From: Crenarchaeota archaeon SCGC AAA471-B05
GTDB taxonomy: Archaea > Thermoproteota > Thermoprotei > Gearchaeales > Gearchaeaceae
Assembly (NCBI GenBank): GCA_000380705.1
Contig: AQYM01000032.1
Coordinates: forward strand, 173,786-181,092
Direction of reading: 5' to 3'
Length of the DNA stretch: 7,307 bases
Position 1 is the first letter of the stretch; each line of letters begins with the position of its first letter. A program made the position numbers and the translations under genes. The notes beneath the pieces are model-generated. The model ran no database searches. It was not told the origin of the DNA and saw nothing but the letters and a program-made list of their open reading frames with translations. Positions 1-6,038 of the stretch are shown here, in pieces.

Positions 1-13
1 TAGCGTAATTCAT
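1..13 (-). CDS. Possible 5' end of a divergent gene running off the left edge
   Basis: On the minus strand an ATG at 13-11 is followed by three sense codons (Asn, Tyr, Ala) before the window ends. A good TATA-like box (TTATATAAA, 43-35 on the minus strand) is centred about 26 bases upstream of this ATG, the spacing expected for a leaderless archaeal gene. This and the lack of another usable ATG are the only support. Four codons cannot identify a product, and the ATG may be chance. Confidence 0.25.
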
Positions 14-47
14 AGAAAATTAAATATTTACATATTTATATAATTTT
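14..47. promoter_or_regulatory. Short A/T-rich promoter region, possibly bidirectional
   Basis: These 34 bases precede the ATG at 48 and are almost purely A/T. On the plus strand TAAATATTTA (21-30) is centred about 22 bases before the ATG, close to the TATA position of a leaderless archaeal transcript. On the minus strand TTATATAAA (43-35) is similarly placed for the possible leftward gene. There is no Shine-Dalgarno-like G-rich stretch before the ATG at 48, and an in-frame stop at 21-23 confines that gene's start to this spot. Assignment rests on spacing and composition only. Confidence 0.4.
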
Positions 48-692
48 ATGATACCTTTAGAAATTTTGGAGAGATTAAGATATAGTTTATCAGAAATAAA
101 TTCTCAAATACTGAGAAATAATTATATTAAAGGTCTTAGCGAATTAAAATTTAATTTAAATGCTGTTAGACTATTTTCAGAACAACAATATTACATAGCT
201 TCAAACGATGCCAAGGCCATAGCAATTATGTATTCGAGATCAGATTATCCAGATAACACCTTTTTCTTTAAATTATTAGAAGGGCATCAGATAGCTTTGG
301 AAAGATTGGAAAGATTAATAACTTATTTCAATATTGAAAAGGAAAAAATTTATCCTTTGCCTTCTGTAGTAGCATACACCCATTTTTTGCTTAAATTATC
401 TTTATTTCATCCAATACAAGAACAAATATTCGCAATATTAATAAACTTCCCCATATTTATTGAGAACATAAACAAAATGGGTAAAATTTTACAAGAAAAA
501 TACAATTTCCCAGAAGTTTCCTTCTTTGTTGATTCAAAATGGGAACGAGAAATCGAATTTTTGGCATTAAAAATTTTAGAGAAATATGATATAAATTTTG
601 AAAAAGTTTTCAAAACTACAAAAATGATACAAGAGTACGAGTTAATTTATTGGGAGAGTTTATATCAAGAAGCAATAAAAACTAACCCTTAA
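48..692 (+). CDS. TenA/PqqC-like (heme-oxygenase fold) protein, probably not a thiaminase
   Basis: A 214-residue, predicted all-helical soluble protein with no signal peptide or membrane segment. By-eye alignment to Bacillus TenA from memory is collinear. The segment around residues 25-65, with an aromatic YY pair at 48-49, matches the TenA helix carrying the substrate-pocket aspartate. PLPSVVAYTHF (103-113) matches the PSPTAYSYTSH region. The C-terminal YELIYWESLY (197-206) matches the EYQFWGMAY motif, with Glu198 in the place of the catalytic glutamate. TenA (thiaminase II) salvages the pyrimidine part of thiamin using an active-site Cys; here that position is about Phe134 and the pocket Asp is about Gln46. 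Thiaminase activity is therefore unlikely, and a PqqC/CADD-type or other role is possible. I see no clear diiron ExxH ligand set either. The ATG at 48 is the only start available after the stop at 21-23. The 3' end overlaps the convergent antiporter gene by 11 bases. Fold assignment is moderate; function is unknown. Confidence 0.55.
   Translation: MIPLEILERLRYSLSEINSQILRNNYIKGLSELKFNLNAVRLFSEQQYYIASNDAKAIAIMYSRSDYPDNTFFFKLLEGHQIALERLERLITYFNIEKEKIYPLPSVVAYTHFLLKLSLFHPIQEQIFAILINFPIFIENINKMGKILQEKYNFPEVSFFVDSKWEREIEFLALKILEKYDINFEKVFKTTKMIQEYELIYWESLYQEAIKTNP
677..681 (-). terminator. Possible U-tract terminator of the antiporter gene
   Basis: Directly after the antiporter's TAG stop (684-682) the minus strand reads TTTTT. 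Archaeal transcription often ends at short T-runs without a hairpin, so this could serve as a terminator. It is only five bases long in a very AT-rich context and lies inside the coding end of the convergent gene, so support is weak. Confidence 0.2.
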
Positions 693-2403
693 TAATATTC
701 TGAATTTCTTCAATAAATTTCTTCAAATACTTTCTAATATATATGATAAATAATAATATTATACTCATCAGTAAAATGGAAATTATATTAAATTGAAATA
801 TAAGATGTACCATATTAAATATTCTAACAAAAAATATGTATGATTGGACTGAAATAAATAAAATAGAGATTAAAGCAAATGGAAAATATATTAAGTATAT
901 TAATTTCTTTACAGATTTTTGTTCATAATTATAATAAATAATTTCAATTAATAATTTTTTTAATATTTTATAAAAACTTAAAAATAATTCAAATATTATT
1001 ATAAAAAATAAACCTGATAGTGTAATTATAATAATTTCTTTAAATAAAATGTTATGAATATTAACTATATATCCAATTAAAAATAAAGATATACTTGAAA
1101 AAACAAATATTAAAGAAAATATTATAATAATTTCTGCAAAGAATTTTCTAATTATTAAAAATTTAGAATTTGTGTAACTTAAATAATTTCTAAATTTTCC
1201 GAAAAAGATCTCCATCTGATTTTTATAGGGAAATAGTTTCTCAATTAATGGGAGACATAATTTTTCGTTATTAATTAACATTATGGAAAGAATATTGGAT
1301 ATAATCATAGCTAAGACACTTGTAAGTATTAACTCTTTGCTTATTATTCCCAAGCTGTATGCCAAATTGGTTATTATTAAGCCAAATTCACTAATATTTA
1401 TCATATAAAAACCTATTCTTATTGAATTTTTTAAATTAGTAATAAAAGCCCAGAAAGAAAAAATAAAGGCAAAAAATTTACTAAAAATAATAATAAATAT
1501 AATAACAATTAAGCTTAATACCAAATTTAAATTAATTTCTATAGGCATAAATAATCCTATTGAAACAAAGAAAGCGAAAGCAAAAAGGTCTCTAACCCAT
1601 TTGGCTCTATCAACGAATATTTCTGCGATTCTTGTCTCAGCTAAAAGTAAACCTACTATAAAAGCGCTGAATATCTTTGAATATCCTAATAAGGGTGAAA
1701 TCCAAGTAATAAATAATAGAGTTGAAATTATAAAGAAAAATATAATTTCTTCACCTAATTTATATATTTTCACAATGAATTTTTTTATTAAGAAGAGACC
1801 AAAGCCTATTAATGCTATGCTTGTTACTATCAGGTTAATTATTAAAGAAGCTATGTAACCTAAAGTTATAATTTCTCTAAGAAAAATTAAAGGTAACAAA
1901 GTCAAACTTATAATTGTCACTAAATCTTCAAAACTTGCAACAGCCAAAGTTAATTTAACTTCTTTACCGCCGAATTCTTTAATTAATCCTTTTTCTTCCA
2001 TAAGCTTAAAAGCTATAAAGGTACTAGTATTTACTGCTATCAGTGCAAGAATTATAATTTCATAATTTGACAGATTTATCAATATTCCTGATATGAAAGC
2101 TATCGTAAAAATGATTATTATTTCTGAGATTAAAACTAAAACTACAATGGGATATTCCTTTCTTAGAAAGCTCAATTTGACGGAAAGTCCTATTTCGAAG
2201 GCTATTAAAATCATTCCTATTTCTCTCATAAACAAAAATATTGGATTTGTCGGATCTACGATTTTTAATAAAGGTCCTAAGATTATTCCCGTTAAAATAA
2301 AAGCGACAATAGAAGACAGTTTGAGAAGCTTAAATATTAAAATAAGAAAGAATGCTAACAAAAATAATAAAGAAAATTGAAAGAAGATAGCATATTCGCT
2401 CAT
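682..2403 (-). CDS. CPA2/Kef-type cation:proton antiporter with extra C-terminal membrane domain
   Basis: A 573-residue polytopic membrane protein predicted to exchange Na+ or K+ for H+ across the cell membrane. Residues 1-380 form the antiporter domain of about 12-13 hydrophobic segments. Visible family signatures are GIILGP (39-44), FEIGL (69-73), NTSTFIAFKLMEEKG (125-139) leading into the ion-site helix ASFEDLVTI (156-164), FVSIGLFMP (279-287) and ISEFGLI (337-343). Glu159-Asp160 sits where Kef proteins carry Gln-Asp and NapA/NhaA-type proteins carry an acidic or Asn-Asp pair, so Asp160 is the likely ion/proton carboxylate. Usual Kef relatives continue into a cytosolic TrkA-N/RCK nucleotide-binding domain. 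Here residues 380-420 are a basic/polar linker and residues 423-557 hold about four more membrane helices, ending in a Lys/Glu-rich tail. No Rossmann GxGxxG motif is present. The ATG at 2403 is the first after an in-frame stop at 2412-2410 and lacks a Shine-Dalgarno sequence. Transcribed divergently from mre11. Ion specificity cannot be told from sequence alone. Confidence 0.85.
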   Translation of the reverse strand: MSEYAIFFQFSLLFLLAFFLILIFKLLKLSSIVAFILTGIILGPLLKIVDPTNPIFLFMREIGMILIAFEIGLSVKLSFLRKEYPIVVLVLISEIIIIFTIAFISGILINLSNYEIIILALIAVNTSTFIAFKLMEEKGLIKEFGGKEVKLTLAVASFEDLVTIISLTLLPLIFLREIITLGYIASLIINLIVTSIALIGFGLFLIKKFIVKIYKLGEEIIFFFIISTLLFITWISPLLGYSKIFSAFIVGLLLAETRIAEIFVDRAKWVRDLFAFAFFVSIGLFMPIEINLNLVLSLIVIIFIIIFSKFFAFIFSFWAFITNLKNSIRIGFYMINISEFGLIITNLAYSLGIISKELILTSVLAMIISNILSIMLINNEKLCLPLIEKLFPYKNQMEIFFGKFRNYLSYTNSKFLIIRKFFAEIIIIFSLIFVFSSISLFLIGYIVNIHNILFKEIIIITLSGLFFIIIFELFLSFYKILKKLLIEIIYYNYEQKSVKKLIYLIYFPFALISILFISVQSYIFFVRIFNMVHLIFQFNIISILLMSIILLFIIYIRKYLKKFIEEIQNIIKG

Positions 2404-2464
2404 TATTTCTTATTTAGGTTAGGGTTGTTAAAAAATTAAAATAAAATTTTAATTATTAACGTAT
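2404..2464. promoter_or_regulatory. Divergent promoter region between the antiporter gene and mre11
   Basis: This 61-base gap separates two genes facing away from each other and is the only sizeable intergenic space. Neither start has a Shine-Dalgarno sequence, suggesting leaderless transcripts. TATA-like A/T tracts lie at suitable distances: about 2433-2446 for mre11 on the plus strand (roughly 20-30 bases before the ATG at 2465), and about 2440-2428 for the antiporter on the minus strand (25-37 bases before its ATG). The two presumed promoters therefore overlap face to face, so they may compete or share control. No transcript data are available. Confidence 0.45.
2434..2454. repeat. Perfect 9-base inverted repeat in the divergent promoter
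   Basis: The arms AATTAAAAT (2434-2442) and ATTTTAATT (2446-2454) are exact reverse complements separated by AAA. The palindrome lies 11-31 bases before the mre11 ATG and 31-51 bases before the antiporter ATG, covering the predicted TATA region of mre11. It could be an operator for a dimeric regulator. However, it is all A/T in an A/T-rich genome, so chance is a real alternative. Confidence 0.35.
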
Positions 2465-3646
2465 ATGGTTAAAATTGTTCATACAGCTGATTTTCATTTA
2501 GGAATAGGCTTTAATGAATTTGAATCGTCCCAATTAATTAACGAAGTTAGATTAAATGATTTAATTAAAAATTTTGAAGTAATAAAAAATTTTACAATAA
2601 CTAACAAGGCTGATTTTCTAATAATTGCCGGAGACGTTTTTCACCATCCCAGACCTTCTCTTAAAATTTTAAATGAGTTTTCTAGAATATTAGGAGAAAT
2701 TTTGAATAACGAAATAGATGTAATAATAACGCTAGGGAATCATGATACCGCAAAAATTTATGAAAGACTTAGCGTTTTAAAAAGCTTTAAAAACTTGAAT
2801 ATTAAAAACCTTCACATATTTGATGAAGCTAAATATGAAATTATAGAGAGTAAAAATACGAATGAAAAAATCAAAATTATAGGTTTACCGTATCCTTTAT
2901 TTCATTATCTTTATTCTTTTGACTTTATTTCCAAATTTGAAGATAAACTAAATGAATTAATAATTCACGGAGAAAATTACGATCATTTAGTAGTAGTTGG
3001 GCATCTTTACGTTGAAGGTGGCATAATAGGATCAGAAAGAAAAATAGAAGCTGTAAGGGAAATTCCTATACCTAGAAAAATTTTTGAAAGGGAAGAAATT
3101 GAACTTGTATGTTTAGGTCATTTACATACACCTCAAAATATAGGAGATAAAATCTTCTATTCAGGTTCCATAGAAAGAATGGATTTTAGTGAAGAAAATG
3201 AAGAAAAGAATTTTCTTTTCATAGAATTAAAGGATAGAATACATTATGAAAGAATTAAACTAAATACCAGGCCTATGAAGACCATACCTGCTAAAGGTTA
3301 CATAAATATTTTAAACAGTCTAAATCCAGAACAAGATATAATAAACTTTCTTGATAAAGAGAATATAGAAAAGGATTCTATCTTAAGAATAATTTTAATG
3401 CTTAGTAAAAATCAAAAGAAACCATCGATAAATATTTTAGATAAATATCTTAAGGAAAAGAGAAAAGTTTTGGCTTATAAGATTGAGTTTTTAAGAAAAG
3501 AAGAAGAGAATATTGCAGATTTAACTAAAAAGACCAATTTGGAAGAATTGCTTACTGAATATTTAACCAAAAAATATAAAGATAACGAATTGGTTAAAAG
3601 AGTTAAAGAAGAAGCTATAAGGATTATCCAAGAAAATGAAGATTAA
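2465..3646 (+). CDS. mre11: Mre11 DNA double-strand-break repair nuclease
   Basis: Mn-dependent 3'-5' exonuclease and endonuclease subunit of the Mre11-Rad50 complex, which processes DNA ends and blocked or hairpin ends. The calcineurin-like phosphoesterase core has all expected metal and active-site motifs: TADFHLG (7-13; Asp9, His11), AGDVFH (55-60; Asp57), GNHD (91-94; Asn92, His93), GH at 179-180 (His180) and GHLH (218-221; His219, His221). A capping domain follows at about 235-315. The Lys/Glu-rich helices at about 325-390 are the expected Rad50-binding region at the base of the coiled coil. At 393 residues it is within the range usual for archaeal Mre11. The ATG at 2465 gives the canonical short lead-in (MVKIVHTADFH). 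First gene of a two-gene operon; its last 11 bases overlap the start of rad50, implying translational coupling and balanced subunit synthesis. No neighbouring herA or nurA is visible. Confidence 0.95.
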   Translation: MVKIVHTADFHLGIGFNEFESSQLINEVRLNDLIKNFEVIKNFTITNKADFLIIAGDVFHHPRPSLKILNEFSRILGEILNNEIDVIITLGNHDTAKIYERLSVLKSFKNLNIKNLHIFDEAKYEIIESKNTNEKIKIIGLPYPLFHYLYSFDFISKFEDKLNELIIHGENYDHLVVVGHLYVEGGIIGSERKIEAVREIPIPRKIFEREEIELVCLGHLHTPQNIGDKIFYSGSIERMDFSEENEEKNFLFIELKDRIHYERIKLNTRPMKTIPAKGYINILNSLNPEQDIINFLDKENIEKDSILRIILMLSKNQKKPSINILDKYLKEKRKVLAYKIEFLRKEEENIADLTKKTNLEELLTEYLTKKYKDNELVKRVKEEAIRIIQENED

Positions 3647-6038
3647 TAAAATTATTTTGGATAATTTCGCAACCTATAAAAAAGAAGAATTAGATTTCGA
3701 TAAGTTAGGTAATATAATAAGTATGTATGGTTCTACTGGAGCTGGTAAAACTACTTTAATAGTTGATGCTTTAACCTTTTGTCTATTTTCAAGAGCATAT
3801 GGTGTAGAAAAAGCTGAAAGTTTAAAATACGTAATTCCTGTAAATTCCAATAAAGCTAAAGCTGAATTAATATTTACCGTTAACGATAGAAAATTTAAAA
3901 TAATAAGAGAAGTTTACAAAGATCAACCTTCAATAGCTGTATTAGAGGAATTTAAAGATGGTTCATGGAAAAAAATTACAGCTTCAGTAAAAGTAGTTGA
4001 AGAGTTTGTTAAAGAAAAATTAGGCTTAGATTATAAAACCTTTCTTAATTCAATAGTTATAAGACAAGGCGAAGTTGTTAACCTATTAGAATCGGAACCT
4101 AAGGAAAGGAGGGAAATTTTGTTAAAAACATTCAACTTAGACTTTTCCAAATATCTTGAAAAGGCTAAAAAAATAAGGGATCAGATAGAAAATGAAATAG
4201 ATAAATTAACTAGTCAGGCTGAAATAATTAAAGAAAATATTAAAAAAGAAAATGAGTATAAAATTAATTTAGAAAAATGTATACAAGGAAAACAATATGT
4301 AGAAGAAAGTAAAAAATTATTGGAGTATAGAAAAAATACAGAACTTATTAAATTAAATTTAATACAAAATAAAATAAATGAATTAGAAAAGAAAATTATT
4401 GAATATGAATATTATGAAAAAAATTATAATGAATTAAAAGATCGTTTAAATAAAAGAAAAAAAGAAATTGAAGAAATTAAAGAACTTATAAAAAATAAGG
4501 ATAATATTTTAAAAGAAAAAGAAGAAATCGAAAAAAAGATAAATGAATTTAATAATTTATTGAATTTACAACATCAATATAATCTTAAATATAATGAGAA
4601 AAGAAATTTATTGAAAGAACTGCAAAGATTGGAAAAAGAAATGAGGGAAATAGAAGAAGCTAATAAAAAATATATAAATTTAAAAAATTTAAAATCAAAA
4701 ATCGCTGAACTGGAAAATAAATATTCGAGTTTGATTTTTAATCGTGAAGAAAAAATTAAAGAAAAAGTTTTCAGTGAAACTTTAATTCAGCAATTGAATA
4801 ACTATTTAAATGTTATTAAGGACTCAAAGGAGGGAATATGTCCTGTATGTAAAACTAAACTAAATGAAGATAAAATACTTGAATTAAAATCCCATTATAC
4901 TAATGAAATAGTTAATTTAAACAATAGATTAAAAGAACTTAATAAAAATATAGATATTATTGAAAAAGAGATTGATATTATTGAAAAAGAATTGGAAAAG
5001 TTAAATAAAGAGATTGCTGAAGAAAAATATCTTGAAAGTATAATATCTAATAAAAACAATGTATTATCTGAATTAAATTCTAAAAAAGAAGAATTATTAA
5101 ATATTGAAAAACAAATAAATGAAATAACTAAATTTTTGAATGACTATAAAAATATCAATATTGAATATGAGAAAATTAAATTAGAAAAATTAAGGGACGA
5201 AAAAATCAAAAAAATTACAACTATTGAACACTATGAAAGTAACTTACCCAATTTAATTGAGGAAATGAACGAGATGGAAAATGAAATAAAAACATTGGAA
5301 GAAAAGCTCAAATATAAACCGAATATAGAAGAATATAATTCTTTAAAAAACGAATTGGAAAATCAAAGAAAAATTGTTGAAGAAATAGAAAGAAATATAG
5401 CTGAATATTCAAGGAAAATAGGCGAATATGAAGGTATTATTAATTCTATAATAGCGTCTCTCAAAGAAATTGAAGATAAAAAGCTTAAATTAAAAGAAAT
5501 TGAAAACATGATAAATAGTAAGAAAAAGATAAAACAAGTATATGAAATTTTATGCAACGATGTTTTCAATGAAAGAGGTTTTCCATTGATACTTTTAAAT
5601 AATTATTTGAAGGATATTGAACTCTTCATGAACGATTATTTATCAAAGATTCTTCCTGGAAAAACTGTTGAGATAAAACATTCAGAAGGAAAAATAGAAG
5701 TAATAGTTAGAGATGATATATATGCAAGGGAATTGGCTACTTATTCTGGTGGAGAAAAAACGATAATAGGCTTCTGTCTAAGGTTGGCTTTGGCCAAGGC
5801 CATGGCTTTATATAGATTGGGTGTTATACCTAAATTCCTAATTGTTGATGAAGGTTTTGGTCCTTTAAGTTATGAATTCAGAAAAGCTATTCTAAATTTA
5901 TTTTCGTATATAAAAGAAGACTATGAAAAAATAATAATTATTTCACATATTGAAGATATTAAGGAAAATCCAATATTTGATACATTTATTGAAGTTTATA
6001 AAGATGAAAATAATATTAGTCATATAAGTATAAAATAA
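3636..6038 (+). CDS. rad50: Rad50 zinc-hook ATPase of the Mre11-Rad50 complex
   Basis: An SMC-like ATPase that binds DNA, dimerises on ATP and controls Mre11. Residues 1-170 are the N-terminal ATPase lobe with Walker A GSTGAGKTT (32-40, Lys38) and Q-loop VIRQGE (141-146, Gln144). Residues about 172-398 and 408-635 are the two antiparallel coiled-coil arms, rich in Lys/Glu/Ile/Leu. At the apex is the zinc hook Cys402-Pro-Val-Cys405, which joins two Rad50 molecules by shared zinc. Residues about 636-800 are the C-terminal lobe with the signature YSGGEK (703-708), Walker B FLIVDE (734-739, Asp738 and Glu739) and H-loop ISH (769-771). At 800 residues it is somewhat shorter than Pyrococcus Rad50 (about 880), mainly through shorter arms. 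After Walker B the sequence is GFGPLS, resembling bacterial SbcC (DEGFG) more than the DEPT-x-x-LD of characterised archaeal Rad50. The D-loop Asp position is Ser745. The start overlaps the mre11 stop by 11 bases and lacks a clear Shine-Dalgarno sequence, suggesting coupled translation. The stop codon abuts that of the convergent gene. Confidence 0.97.
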   Translation: MKINKIILDNFATYKKEELDFDKLGNIISMYGSTGAGKTTLIVDALTFCLFSRAYGVEKAESLKYVIPVNSNKAKAELIFTVNDRKFKIIREVYKDQPSIAVLEEFKDGSWKKITASVKVVEEFVKEKLGLDYKTFLNSIVIRQGEVVNLLESEPKERREILLKTFNLDFSKYLEKAKKIRDQIENEIDKLTSQAEIIKENIKKENEYKINLEKCIQGKQYVEESKKLLEYRKNTELIKLNLIQNKINELEKKIIEYEYYEKNYNELKDRLNKRKKEIEEIKELIKNKDNILKEKEEIEKKINEFNNLLNLQHQYNLKYNEKRNLLKELQRLEKEMREIEEANKKYINLKNLKSKIAELENKYSSLIFNREEKIKEKVFSETLIQQLNNYLNVIKDSKEGICPVCKTKLNEDKILELKSHYTNEIVNLNNRLKELNKNIDIIEKEIDIIEKELEKLNKEIAEEKYLESIISNKNNVLSELNSKKEELLNIEKQINEITKFLNDYKNINIEYEKIKLEKLRDEKIKKITTIEHYESNLPNLIEEMNEMENEIKTLEEKLKYKPNIEEYNSLKNELENQRKIVEEIERNIAEYSRKIGEYEGIINSIIASLKEIEDKKLKLKEIENMINSKKKIKQVYEILCNDVFNERGFPLILLNNYLKDIELFMNDYLSKILPGKTVEIKHSEGKIEVIVRDDIYARELATYSGGEKTIIGFCLRLALAKAMALYRLGVIPKFLIVDEGFGPLSYEFRKAILNLFSYIKEDYEKIIIISHIEDIKENPIFDTFIEVYKDENNISHISIK
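4953..4994 (+). repeat. Tandem 21-base duplication within the rad50 coiled coil
   Basis: Two adjacent 21-base units (4953-4973 and 4974-4994) share their first 17 bases exactly and encode successive heptads DIIEKEI (440-446) and DIIEKEL (447-453). The repeat lies just after the zinc hook, on the descending coiled-coil arm. One unit equals one heptad, so gain or loss of a unit keeps both reading frame and coiled-coil register. It looks like a recent in-frame duplication, though selection for a regular heptad could also keep the codons similar. Confidence 0.75.

Noticed and set aside
407..613. Minus-strand open frame opposite the TenA-like gene
   Set aside because: No start context or domain support, and the plus-strand gene has collinear family similarity over the same region.
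940..1170. Highly A/T-rich stretch that might suggest an origin or non-coding region
   Set aside because: It is fully explained as coding sequence for the antiporter's C-terminal Ile/Leu/Phe/Lys-rich membrane helices.
1601..2380. Two plus-strand open frames of 85 and 95 codons opposite the antiporter gene
   Set aside because: They lie antisense to well-supported membrane-helix coding sequence and look like frame shadows with no recognisable domain.
2416..2428. Telomere-like TTAGGGTT in the intergenic region
   Set aside because: A single unit with no tandem copies; coincidence in a short promoter region.
4100..4115. Another GGAGG-type purine tract inside rad50
   Set aside because: It encodes the conserved region after the Q-loop (KERRE) and no suitable start or separate frame follows it.
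4826..4852. A strong Shine-Dalgarno-like AAAGGAGGG followed by an ATG at 4838 inside rad50
   Set aside because: The ATG is out of frame with rad50 and reads only four codons before a stop; the bases simply encode Lys-Glu-Gly before the zinc hook.
5363..5569. Minus-strand open frame within rad50
   Set aside because: It is the complement of the coiled-coil coding sequence; its hydrophobic composition is a by-product of Lys/Glu-rich codons.
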